Part shown: positions 1 to 7,504 of the stretch, in pieces | Position numbering within the stretch: position 1 is the stretch's first letter | Layout of the letters: each line of letters starts with the position of its first letter | From: JBOHRE01 sp050732635 | GTDB taxonomy: Bacteria > Gemmatimonadota > Gemmatimonadetes > Longimicrobiales > RSA9 | Direction: 5' to 3' | Length of the DNA: 40,822 nt | Assembly: GCA_050732635.1 (NCBI GenBank) | Contig: JBOHRE010000023.1 | Coordinates: forward strand, 1-40,822 | Notes under the pieces: model-generated | Database searches by the model: none | What the model was told of the DNA's origin: nothing | The model's input: only the letters and a program-made list of their open reading frames with translations | Program-made: the position numbers and the translations under genes

Positions 1-440
1 CGCGGCAGCAGCGCGCGCGCCAGCGCGAGACGCTGGCGCGTGGCGAGCGAGTAGCCGGCGACGCGCTGCCCGGCGTCCCCGGTGAGCCGCACGGCGGCGA
101 GCGCGTCGGCGATCGCAGTCGAACGCAGGCCGAGCAGCCGTCGCGTGACCTCGAGGTTCTCCCGGCCCGTGAGGTGGGGATAGAAACCCGGGGCGCCGAC
201 CAGCGCGCCGATGCGGCTGAGGCTGGCGCGTGAGGGTGCAGCTCCCAGCAGCTCGACCCGGCCGGCATCGGGTCGCAGCAGGCCGAGCAGCAGACGGATC
301 ACCGTGGTCTTGCCGGCGCCTTTCGGACCGAGCAGGCCGTAGACCGCGCCGCGCGGCACCTCGAGCCCGACCTCGTCCACGACGAGGCGCCCGCCGCAGC
401 GCCGCGTCAGGCCGACCGTGCGGATCGCGAGCTCGTGCAT
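1..440 (-). CDS. ABC transporter ATP-binding protein (3' part missing)
   Basis: This is the ATPase subunit of an ABC transporter, cut by the window edge so that about 146 N-terminal residues are visible. Reverse-strand translation from the ATG at 440 begins MHELAIRTVGLTRRCGG. A Walker A motif GPKGAGKTT lies near residue 40, with K where most relatives have N. The Q-loop region holds the IGALVGAPGFYPHLTGREN pattern typical of BcrA/CcmA-like export ATPases. The signature helix reads YSLATRQRLALARALL, with Ala-Thr where these families usually have Gly-Met. Walker B and the H-loop fall outside the window. The start lies 17 bp after the stop of the barrel gene at 458, so the two probably share a transcript. 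The substrate cannot be told; the permease is presumably further along the minus strand. Confidence 0.85.
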   Translation of the reverse strand, partial: MHELAIRTVGLTRRCGGRLVVDEVGLEVPRGAVYGLLGPKGAGKTTVIRLLLGLLRPDAGRVELLGAAPSRASLSRIGALVGAPGFYPHLTGRENLEVTRRLLGLRSTAIADALAAVRLTGDAGQRVAGYSLATRQRLALARALLP

Positions 441-457
441 CGGTAGGCGTCGTCGCT

Positions 458-2221
458 CTAGAAGCGATGGCCCAGGCGGATGAAGACGTTCGACCCCTCC
501 GCACTGTCGCTGCCGAACGGCACCGCCCAGTACACCCCGACATCGCCGAACATCAGTCCCAACCCCGCATCGTAGAGGACGCCCGTATCGCGCCGTGACG
601 CGCCCGGGACCGCACCGTTGCTCCAGCCCTGACCGGCGTCGAAGAACACGACCCACTGCGGCTCGAAATCGAGATCCCAGCCATGCCAGTCCTCGTGCCA
701 GTCCTGCGCGCGCGCGCGGGCCCGCGACCACTCGTCCTCATCGTCATCCCAGTCCCAGCCGTCGAAGTCGAAACCGAAGTCGATCCGGCCACGATACTCC
801 GCCTGCAGCAGCGCCACGCGGTCGCAGCCGTAGACGGGGTAGAAGAGCGCGGGGCTGCCGCCGCCGGCGCGGTGGACGCGACCGCCGGTGCGCGCGGCAC
901 AGTCCGCCTCGAAGATCGAGTAGCCCGGCAGCGAGCCGATGCCGCCGAGCGCGTGCTGGAACTGCGGCGGCAGCGCGTCGTCGCCCGGCGTGCCGGCGAG
1001 GTACGCGCGCACCGCCAGCTGCGAGTTCCAGCCGGCGCCCGTGGTGAACCGCACGTCCGCCTCGCCCGCGGTGAAGCGCTCAGCGTAGACGAACGGCGTA
1101 TGGACGACATCGGCGAACTCGGGCGAGCGGGCGGGCAGCGCGAGCGAGCCGCCGAGCCCGTGCGTGCCGGAGACCACGACCGCGAGGCCACCCCAGCGGC
1201 TGTACTCCCGGCTGTCACCGAAACGGACCGTCCCGGTCACCGAGCGGACGTCGCCTTCTGCGACCAGCGGCTGCGCGCGCCAGGGCGCGTCGTTGTCGAA
1301 CAGCGTCCAGGGATCGCCGGCCGCGCGGGCCAGGTGCTCGTCATCGCGGTACGTCAGCGTGAGGTCGACAGGCCCCTGATCCCAGCCGACGAACGCCCGC
1401 CAGCCCGCGCGCTCGAAGTAGTCCCGCTGGTCGAGGTGAAACAGCACGCTGGACAGCGATGCCTCGAGGTTGCGGACGCCGGCGTCCTCGATCGACTCGA
1501 TGATGGAGTAGGCGCCGCCGCCGAAGCGCAGCCCAGTCCGGCCGATGCGCTGCTCGGCCAGGACGTCGTAGCCCATCTGCTGCGGCTCGAACGAGCTCGA
1601 CTCGGTGCGCCAGATCGCGTGCGCGGTGAGCCGGAACGGATTGCTCCAGCCGAAGCTCAGCTCCGGCCCGAAGCCGATCGGCAGCCCCTCGACGCGGTTG
1701 TAGGGCGCGCCCAGGCGAAAGCCGAAGCTGGCGCGTCCAGGCGTTCCCCAGCGGCGGAACCGGCCGTCGCGCCATTCGCCCCAGTCGCTCTCGTCGTCGG
1801 GATCGGGACCGCCGCGGCGCGGCCGGCGCCCGCGCCAGCGGTCATCCTCGGCGTCGGCGTAGGCGGTCAGCGTGCCGTCGACAACACTGCCATCCGCGGC
1901 ATCGACCGCGCCGATCACGGTGACGTCGCCGGCCACGCGGGCGCCCGGCTCCAGCCGCAGCTCGCCGCCGATCACGGCAAGGTCGCCATCGATACGGCCG
2001 AGCAGCCTCAGCGAGCCGGTGACCACGACGTCCCCCGACACCACCTCATCGGCGGCAATCGTGGCAGGACCGGTCAGCTTCCGGGCGGTGGGGTCCTCGA
2101 GCATGTCGAGCAGCTCGGCCTCGACACGCGGCGGCAGATCGGCGCGCCGAATCTCATCCTGCTGCGCGATCAGGGGCGTGGCCAGCGCGAGCAGGGTGGT
2201 GGACAACACGAGGCGGTTCAT
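458..2221 (-). CDS. Bactofilin-like repeat domain fused to outer-membrane beta-barrel
   Basis: This is a 587-aa exported protein of unknown specific function. It opens with a Sec signal peptide (MNRLVLSTTLLALATPLIAQ). Residues about 55-110 form a short right-handed beta-helix of the polymer-forming/bactofilin type, with repeats such as SGDVVVTGSLRLLGRIDGDL and ARVAGDVTVIGAV. An Asp/Arg-rich linker follows. The rest looks like an outer-membrane barrel of the Omp85/surface-antigen kind: alternating amphipathic strands, a GGIGSLPGYSIFE segment resembling the conserved Gly-rich turn of D15 proteins, and a C-terminal strand ending in Phe (VFIRLGHRF). An acidic aromatic insert (FDGWDWDDDEDEW) near residue 490 is probably an extracellular loop. 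It precedes the ABC ATPase on the same strand. The domain order is seen; a role in envelope structure or export is inference. Confidence 0.75.
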   Translation of the reverse strand: MNRLVLSTTLLALATPLIAQQDEIRRADLPPRVEAELLDMLEDPTARKLTGPATIAADEVVSGDVVVTGSLRLLGRIDGDLAVIGGELRLEPGARVAGDVTVIGAVDAADGSVVDGTLTAYADAEDDRWRGRRPRRGGPDPDDESDWGEWRDGRFRRWGTPGRASFGFRLGAPYNRVEGLPIGFGPELSFGWSNPFRLTAHAIWRTESSSFEPQQMGYDVLAEQRIGRTGLRFGGGAYSIIESIEDAGVRNLEASLSSVLFHLDQRDYFERAGWRAFVGWDQGPVDLTLTYRDDEHLARAAGDPWTLFDNDAPWRAQPLVAEGDVRSVTGTVRFGDSREYSRWGGLAVVVSGTHGLGGSLALPARSPEFADVVHTPFVYAERFTAGEADVRFTTGAGWNSQLAVRAYLAGTPGDDALPPQFQHALGGIGSLPGYSIFEADCAARTGGRVHRAGGGSPALFYPVYGCDRVALLQAEYRGRIDFGFDFDGWDWDDDEDEWSRARARAQDWHEDWHGWDLDFEPQWVVFFDAGQGWSNGAVPGASRRDTGVLYDAGLGLMFGDVGVYWAVPFGSDSAEGSNVFIRLGHRF

Positions 2222-2326
2222 GCGATGTCACTCCTGAGGGCGTCCGCGGCAGACAGCACGATCAGGCCCCAGGGGCGGGGCCGCTGCACCTACAACGTTT
2301 GAGCCGGCCGGCGAGTTTCGCCCGGG

Positions 2327-3511
2327 CTAGCGCAGCGTATCGCGCGCCAGCGCGCCGTAGCGGCGCAGGATCTCCAGCGTCCGCTCCAGCGGCAGCGCCT
2401 CGATCGTGCCCCGCTGGCCGCTGACCGTGGTCGCGCGCAGCAGCGAATTGTAGATGGCCTCCTCGGTCGCCTCGGCCACGGCCTGAAAGAGCGGCGATGC
2501 GGCGCTGTTCGGCAGGTCCGCGATGGTGCGGGGCACGTCGGACTCGCGACGGCGCACGGCCTCGGCCGTCGAGAACGCGATGACGTAGTCGCCGCTGCCA
2601 TCGGTCATGGACGCGCCCGTGCGCGCGAGGCCCGACAGCGCGCGGCGTCCCAGACGCTCGAGGTTGCGCGCGTCGAGCGGCGCGTCCGTCGCCACGACCA
2701 TCATGATGCTGCCATCCCCGGCAGCAGCCGGAGTAGCCGGTGAGTCAGCATCGGCCGCGTCGCCACCGCTGGCGCGGAACGCGTAGCGGCCCAGCTCGAG
2801 GCCCACCGGCGCGCCGCCCATGGTCAACACACCGCCGTAGTTCGACTGCACCAGCACGCCTACGGTCCAGCCGCCGTAGCGCGCGGGCAGCACGCGCGAC
2901 GCCGTGCCGATGCCACCCTTCCAGCCGAACGCGACCGTGCCCCGGCCGGCGCCGACCGCGCCCTCCTCGACCGCGCCCGTGCCCGCGCCCTCCAGCGCAG
3001 CGACCACGTGCTCGGGCCGGATCGGCCGCGCGCGGATGTCGTTCAGCGTGCCGTCGTTGGTCTCGCCCACCACCGGGTTGATCGAGCGGACGCCCGCCAT
3101 CCCCGGCTGCTCCAGCAGCCAGGCGACCAGCGCGTCCGCCGCGCGCCAGACGCACAGCGTGCAGGTCAGCAGGATCGGCGTCTCTAGCTCGCCCAGCTCG
3201 TGGACCTGGGTCACGCCGAGCAGCTTGCCGAAGCCGTTGCCCACCACGATCGCCGCCGGGACCCGCTCCCAGAACGGGTTGCCGCCGTGCGGCAGGATCG
3301 CCGTCACGCCGGTGTTGATCGCCTCGCCCTCGGCGACCGTGACCTGGCCGACGCGCACGCCGGCCACGTCGGTGATCGCGTTCAGCGGGCCCGGGTCGAA
3401 GATTCCGACGACCAGGCCGATGTCGCGCGCGCGCGGGCGTACGTCAGGTGTCTGGCTCATCAGCGGTGCGGCGGCGGCGAGCAGGATGAGAGCGAGAACG
3501 AGCGGGCGCAT
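2327..3511 (-). CDS. Secreted P1-family peptidase (DmpA/L-aminopeptidase-like)
   Basis: This 394-aa enzyme belongs to peptidase family S58 (DmpA, D-esterase/L-aminopeptidase), an Ntn-like fold in which an internal Ser becomes the N-terminal nucleophile after self-cleavage. Family hallmarks are ITDVAGVRVGQVTV near the N-terminus, GETNDGTLNDIR, GWKGGIGTASR, VQSNYGGVLTMGGAPVG and GDGSIMMVVATDAPLDARNL. The presumed nucleophile Ser is in the last motif, near residue 268. I placed the start at 3511 because that ATG gives an immediate signal peptide (MRPLVLALILLAAAAPLMSQ). An in-frame start at 3568 would add 19 residues ahead of it. The exported form suggests periplasmic peptide turnover. It stands alone, 105 bp from the barrel gene on the same strand, with only a weak Shine-Dalgarno. 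Confidence 0.9.
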   Translation of the reverse strand: MRPLVLALILLAAAAPLMSQTPDVRPRARDIGLVVGIFDPGPLNAITDVAGVRVGQVTVAEGEAINTGVTAILPHGGNPFWERVPAAIVVGNGFGKLLGVTQVHELGELETPILLTCTLCVWRAADALVAWLLEQPGMAGVRSINPVVGETNDGTLNDIRARPIRPEHVVAALEGAGTGAVEEGAVGAGRGTVAFGWKGGIGTASRVLPARYGGWTVGVLVQSNYGGVLTMGGAPVGLELGRYAFRASGGDAADADSPATPAAAGDGSIMMVVATDAPLDARNLERLGRRALSGLARTGASMTDGSGDYVIAFSTAEAVRRRESDVPRTIADLPNSAASPLFQAVAEATEEAIYNSLLRATTVSGQRGTIEALPLERTLEILRRYGALARDTLR

Positions 3512-3764
3512 GGGCGGCAATGTGCGGGTCGTGAGCCGCCTGTCAATCGCGGCCGGCGGGCACGACATTGGGATCGCTTCGTTGCCTGCAGCCGGCGGCA
3601 GCGGCAGTTCGGCTCGAGAGATCTATCTGATTAGCCGGTACAATGTTACGGGCCCTGACGCGGTTGAACATAAAAATCCGATGTTACATCTGGGCTTCGA
3701 GCGGCATTCTCTTAATAGGGGGGACACGTTTGTGCCGGCCGGCGCATGGAAGCACGACGCTACC

Positions 3765-4553
3765 ATGGTTCTGATCTATCCTCGAGATCCTGCACTGTGT
3801 GCGCTAACACACGCGAGCGCGAAATCGGGTCATCTGATACGAACCGCCGCCGACCGGCCTCATCTCGAAGTCCTCGCCGGCCGCGCAGAGTTGCTGATCC
3901 TAAAACTCGACCTCCGCGAGTACGGAACGGCCCAGATCCGGAGGTTCCAAGCGATGAACCCGCTCGTGCCACTTCTGCTCGTCACAAGCGGAGCGCGCGA
4001 AAATGTGAGGCTTTTGAAGGACGTCATAGTGGAGGATGTTGTTTGGTGCGAGGAGGCGCAGAAGCAACTTGGGCCGCATCTCGAATCCGTCCTCGCACAA
4101 GACCCTGTCAACCGCCTGGCGGACCTATTGGAACGCGGTACGTTTTTCGAGTTGCGCCTGCGGGGTGTGTTGGCGCTAGCTCTTCGTCGCAGTCCGCCAT
4201 TCGGTAATCTAAAGGCATGGGTGGCTTCGACAGCCTGGAAAGACTCTTGGTTGTACGAGCACTGGCCACCGCCGCTAAGAACCGCCATTGGCACCCCGGC
4301 AGAATTCCTCGACTTCGTTCTCCTGCTCCGCGCCGGGCAGCTCCGCCTTCGCCGGACTAACTGGCAACATGTCGCCGCGGAGCTCGTGACCACGACCAAG
4401 CGGTTGCGGAGGATCGGTAAAGAGAACGGGTATCAGTCATTAAATGATCTCGTGGACGAACTTGACACAGCGGTGCTGCGCCTTCGGCATGCGCTAGTGC
4501 CTTCGCCAGGGCGCGGGGAATTTGACCAATCCCGACAGGCGGAATGGGTCTAG
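3765..4553 (+). CDS. Degenerate receiver-like / AraC-type HTH regulator
   Basis: This is a 262-aa putative regulator. The N-terminal third (MVLIYPRDPAL, LILKLDLREYG, NPLVPLLLVTSG, RLLKDVIVEDVVW) has the alternating beta-strand/helix pattern of a response-regulator receiver, but it lacks the usual acidic pair and the phospho-Asp context, so it is probably not phosphorylated. The C-terminus (LRRTNWQHVAAELVTTTKRL, RRIGKENGYQSLNDL) resembles the second half of an AraC-type helix-turn-helix. I chose ATG 3765 because the fold starts there; GTG 3732, preceded by a G-rich run, is an alternative that adds 11 residues. A longer open frame reaching back to 2904 is a shadow of the peptidase gene. It sits upstream of the Cys-rich/propeller pair in the same lower-GC stretch, so control of that pair is a reasonable guess. 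Confidence 0.6.
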   Translation: MVLIYPRDPALCALTHASAKSGHLIRTAADRPHLEVLAGRAELLILKLDLREYGTAQIRRFQAMNPLVPLLLVTSGARENVRLLKDVIVEDVVWCEEAQKQLGPHLESVLAQDPVNRLADLLERGTFFELRLRGVLALALRRSPPFGNLKAWVASTAWKDSWLYEHWPPPLRTAIGTPAEFLDFVLLLRAGQLRLRRTNWQHVAAELVTTTKRLRRIGKENGYQSLNDLVDELDTAVLRLRHALVPSPGRGEFDQSRQAEWV

Positions 4554-4658
4554 AGTCTGCCTTGCCCGTCGAATATTTTAGGGCCACCCGGGCGGCGCTG
4601 CTCGAAGAGCGGTGCCGCCTTCGCACCTGGGCTTGGTTACCTAGAGTTTCAAGCAGCA

Positions 4659-4676
4659 TCTCCTTTCAATCGGAGA
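4659..4676 (+). promoter_or_regulatory. Small hairpin overlapping the Shine-Dalgarno of the 4684 gene
   Basis: TCTCC at 4659-4663 can pair with GGAGA at 4672-4676 across an 8-nt loop. GGAGA is the core of the ribosome-binding site (GGAGAAG, 4672-4678), five bases before ATG 4684. The five-pair stem could partly mask the site. It is short and may be chance, because anti-SD-like pyrimidine runs are common. Confidence 0.25.
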
Positions 4677-4683
4677 AGAGAAA

Positions 4684-5109
4684 ATGACACGTGAAGGCCT
4701 GAAGCTCGCTGGCGGTGTGGTGGGACTCCTCTTTATTGCGGCCGTGCCAGTTTCCGCACAGACCGACTGCTGGACCTGTGACGATGCTACGGGCTGGTGT
4801 GCCGGCACGACTGGCCCAGGCGCGACGAATTGCGCCCAGTTTTCAGTCGAGGATCCATGCGATCTGTACGGGCATGCGTGCAGCGGATTCGCCATGCTAT
4901 ACAAAGTGTCACCTGAAGGGTTGATCCAGACGGTTGATGTCCGAGAGCTGGCTTTAAACATTCTCGAGGATGATTCTCCTCGCGCCGTCAAGGCAAGCCG
5001 CATCTCGTCCGCTGTCGTCGTCCGGACCTGCGAAGGGAACTGGGTGCGATTGGCCAGCCAGGCTCGCGTCAAGCGAACGCATGCCATGGCTGCACGAACT
5101 CTCCAATGA
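4684..5109 (+). CDS. Small Cys-rich secreted protein, unknown function
   Basis: This is a 141-aa protein I do not recognise. The N-terminus is a good signal peptide (KLAGGVVGLLFIAAVPVSAQ). The exported part starts with a compact cysteine cluster: C-x2-C-x6-C-x10-C-x8-C-x6-C over roughly residues 28-66, then a seventh Cys in VVRTCEGNW near residue 125. This could be a disulfide-stabilised or metal-binding knot followed by a small beta domain. The ribosome-binding site GGAGAAG is strong and well spaced. Its stop overlaps the ATG of the beta-propeller gene (ATGA at 5106-5109), so the two are translationally coupled and may act together outside the inner membrane. Codon use is less GC-biased than in the respiratory genes downstream. 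Confidence 0.75.
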   Translation: MTREGLKLAGGVVGLLFIAAVPVSAQTDCWTCDDATGWCAGTTGPGATNCAQFSVEDPCDLYGHACSGFAMLYKVSPEGLIQTVDVRELALNILEDDSPRAVKASRISSAVVVRTCEGNWVRLASQARVKRTHAMAARTLQ

Positions 5110-6332
5110 GCAGCCTTCCCAGGCGGGTTGTCGACACCTCCTGCACCTGGAGGGTGGTCACGTCAGTCGCTTTATGCACTTTCGGGTGGCTTTCGGCATT
5201 TGCGCTTTCAGCGCAGGACCGGCCGGAGCGTTGGACGCTTCGGCCGGTCCTGCGCATCGGGAGTGTCGGTGACGCCGGCACGACGCTTACGCATGTCGAA
5301 GATTTAACGGTAGCTGCGGATGGACGCATCTACGTCGTACATCCGGAGGAATCCATGGTCAGAATCTTCGATCGGGGCGGCGAACCGGCGGGGCAGCTCG
5401 GTCGCCGTGGCTCTGGCCCGGGCGAGTTCGTGATGCCGCGAACCATTGGCTGGCGTGCGGACTCGCTCTGGGTCATCGAACCAGCCAGCCGGGAGGTGAA
5501 CATATTCGCGGCGGACGGCCGCCACGTTCGCTCGTTTTCCCTGGTCACGAATCCTCTTGCGCAGAGTGACCGACCCTTGACGCCCGTGGCACTACTCGCG
5601 GACGGATCCGTCGTGGCGTCCGTGAGCGGTTCAATGATGAGCGTTGTCGTGGGAGCTACACCTTCAGCTCCCACTGCGATCATGGAACCTGAGGGTGGTA
5701 TTCGGGCATGGCTACCTGCCCGCCGGCTACAACATTCCGTGATGGGAGTGATCAACGAGGATCGGCCGTGGGCCGGGATCTTCGGTAGACAGCCATTCGA
5801 CGACAGTGAGCTCTGGGACACGTCTCCGGACGGGCGGGCGATTTATTTTGTTCGCCGGGATGTGGCACGCTCGGAAGATGCCGCATCGTTTACGGTCACG
5901 AGATTCACGCCCGAAGGGGACACCGCGCTTCACGCACGATACCGCTACCGACCTGAGCGCCTGAGCGACGGGGACCGTGAGCATCATGTGAGTCGCTGGG
6001 TCGATCATGTGCTTGGGGCACGCGGACCCGGCATTAGTCGGCCTGATAGAGCACGCGCTGCCGTTCTCGAGCAGCTTTATCTACCTGAGTACCTGCCGCC
6101 GATCACTGCCATGTTCGCCGGCGTGGGAGGCCAGCTGTGGCTCCGACGGGAGGAGCCAGTCGGGAGAGAGGTTGTTCAGTGGCATGTCGTCGGCGCCGAT
6201 GGCCGGGTCATCGCGCATGCCGCGGTGCCCGTGAGCGTCCGATTGCTTTTCGCCGATGACGATCATGCTTATGGCACCGTGACGGATGAGTTGGATGTGC
6301 CGTATGTCGTCCGTTACCTGATCAGCCGATAA
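5106..6332 (+). CDS. Secreted six-bladed beta-propeller protein
   Basis: This 408-aa protein has an N-terminal hydrophobic export segment (VTSVALCTFGWLSAFALSAQ), followed by NHL/six-bladed-propeller repeats. The blades show the usual pattern of hydrophobic strands ending in DGRIYVV, RIFDRGGEPAGQLGRRG, SGPGEF, DSLWVIE and VNIFAADGRHVRSF, with later blades at VALLADGSVV, GGQLWLRREEP and VVGADGRVI. The GxGPGEF motif is characteristic of this family, whose members are usually exported and without known enzymatic activity. The gene overlaps the Cys-rich gene by 4 bp. It ends 48 bp before haem A synthase but differs in base composition, so it probably belongs to a separate unit. Binding of a ligand or cell-surface partner is only a possibility. 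Confidence 0.85.
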   Translation: MSSLPRRVVDTSCTWRVVTSVALCTFGWLSAFALSAQDRPERWTLRPVLRIGSVGDAGTTLTHVEDLTVAADGRIYVVHPEESMVRIFDRGGEPAGQLGRRGSGPGEFVMPRTIGWRADSLWVIEPASREVNIFAADGRHVRSFSLVTNPLAQSDRPLTPVALLADGSVVASVSGSMMSVVVGATPSAPTAIMEPEGGIRAWLPARRLQHSVMGVINEDRPWAGIFGRQPFDDSELWDTSPDGRAIYFVRRDVARSEDAASFTVTRFTPEGDTALHARYRYRPERLSDGDREHHVSRWVDHVLGARGPGISRPDRARAAVLEQLYLPEYLPPITAMFAGVGGQLWLRREEPVGREVVQWHVVGADGRVIAHAAVPVSVRLLFADDDHAYGTVTDELDVPYVVRYLISR

Positions 6333-6380
6333 CTGCTACTCCGCACTTCCCTGTCCCGCAGCCGCGCAGTACCCTCCCGT

Positions 6381-7352
6381 ATGCAATCCACTCGAATCAG
6401 CCGCTACGCTTGGCGGGTTCTCGCCTTCACCCTCGCCGTGATCGCCTGGGGCGCGTTCGTGCGCGCCACCGGCTCGGGCGCCGGCTGTGGCGCGCACTGG
6501 CCGCTGTGCAATGGCGAGGTGCTGCCCCGCGCGGCGCGGGTCGAGACGCTGATCGAGCTGACGCACCGCGCCTCGAGCGGCGTGGCGCTGCTGCTGGTGC
6601 TCGGTCTGCTCGTGGCCGTGTGGCGCCGGTTCCCGGCCGGCCATGCCGCGCGGCGGGCCGCGCTCGCCGCCGGTCTCTTCATGCTCACGGAGGCGGCGAT
6701 CGGCGCGGGGCTCGTGCTGTTCGAGCTGGTCGCCGAGAACGAATCGGTCGCGCGCGCGCTGTGGATGGCGGCCCACCTGCTGAACACGTTCCTGCTGGTG
6801 GCGGCGCTCGCGCTCACGGCATGGTACGCGGCCGGTCGACCCGCGCCGCGGCTGCGTGCACAGGACGGCGTCGCCTGGGGGTTGGCCGGCGCGCTCGCGG
6901 CCGTGCTGCTGGTGGCGGTGAGCGGCGCGGTGACCGCGCTGGGCGACACGCTGTTCCCGGCCGCGTCGCTCGGCGAAGGTGTGCGCGAGGATCTGTCGCC
7001 GACTGCGCACTTCCTGCTGCGGCTGCGCGTGCTGCATCCGCTGCTCGCCTTGGGCGCGTCGTTCCTCGTGGCGACGGCGGCGCTGGGCGCGGCCCGCGCT
7101 CGACCATCCTCGGCGACGCGCACGCTCGCGCGAGCGGTGATCAGCCTGATCATCGCGCAGCTCGCGATCGGGCTGCTGAACCTCGCGCTGCTCGCACCGG
7201 TGTGGCTGCAGCTCGTGCACCTGCTGGCGGCCGACCTGTTGTGGATCGCGCTGGTGCTGCTCACCGCAACGGCGCTCGCCCTGCCGCGCGCGGAACCCGC
7301 TGAGCGCGTCGACCGGAGCACGCCGCGTTCGACAGCGCTGACGCGCGCGTAG
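6381..7352 (+). CDS. ctaA: Haem A synthase (COX15/CtaA)
   Basis: This 323-aa inner-membrane enzyme oxidises the C8 methyl of haem O to give haem A, the cofactor of aa3-type oxidases. About eight membrane helices are visible. The four conserved haem-ligand histidine motifs are present: ELTHRASS, AAHLLNTF, LRVLHPLLAL and QLVHLLAADLLW. The periplasmic loop after the first helix carries the Cys pair of many bacterial CtaA proteins (GAGCGAHWPLCNGE). The C-terminal tail is short and polar. It lies just upstream of a caa3 oxidase operon, the expected context. Haem O synthase is encoded separately near 30.5-31.4 kb on the other strand. Length and motif set are normal for the family. Confidence 0.95.
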   Translation: MQSTRISRYAWRVLAFTLAVIAWGAFVRATGSGAGCGAHWPLCNGEVLPRAARVETLIELTHRASSGVALLLVLGLLVAVWRRFPAGHAARRAALAAGLFMLTEAAIGAGLVLFELVAENESVARALWMAAHLLNTFLLVAALALTAWYAAGRPAPRLRAQDGVAWGLAGALAAVLLVAVSGAVTALGDTLFPAASLGEGVREDLSPTAHFLLRLRVLHPLLALGASFLVATAALGAARARPSSATRTLARAVISLIIAQLAIGLLNLALLAPVWLQLVHLLAADLLWIALVLLTATALALPRAEPAERVDRSTPRSTALTRA

Positions 7353-7416
7353 CCCCGCGGCACGGCGCACGCGCTCACCACCTCGCTGCTGCACGTCACA
7401 GACGCGACGCATTCGC

Positions 7417-7445
7417 TTGACCGATGCGCAGTGCTTCCCTAGTCT
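7417..7445 (+). promoter_or_regulatory. Candidate sigma70 promoter for the caa3 oxidase operon
   Basis: TTGACC at 7417-7422 and TAGTCT at 7440-7445 are separated by 17 bp, about 60 bp upstream of the subunit II start at 7505. The -35 box matches 5 of 6 and the -10 box 4 of 6 consensus bases. It lies in the only sizeable gap (7353-7504) between ctaA and the oxidase genes. Confidence 0.45.
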
Positions 7446-7504
7446 GTCCGGGCTCTGCAGCCGGCGGGCCGTTTCCGCGCTGCTCGGACTCGAGTGAGGA
7501 GTGG

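Noticed and set aside
683..2302. Long plus-strand open frame (539 codons) opposite the barrel gene
   Set aside because: Arg/Ala/Val-rich low-information sequence with no motifs; it is the antisense shadow of a clear exported protein in GC-rich DNA.
3616..3644. Promoter with TACAAT at 3639-3644
   Set aside because: A fair -10 but no recognisable -35 at suitable distance; not strong enough to list.
2904..3764. N-terminal extension of the regulator into the peptidase gene
   Set aside because: The first 290 or so codons are antisense to the P1 peptidase and Ser/Pro/Thr-rich; the receiver-like fold starts at 3765.
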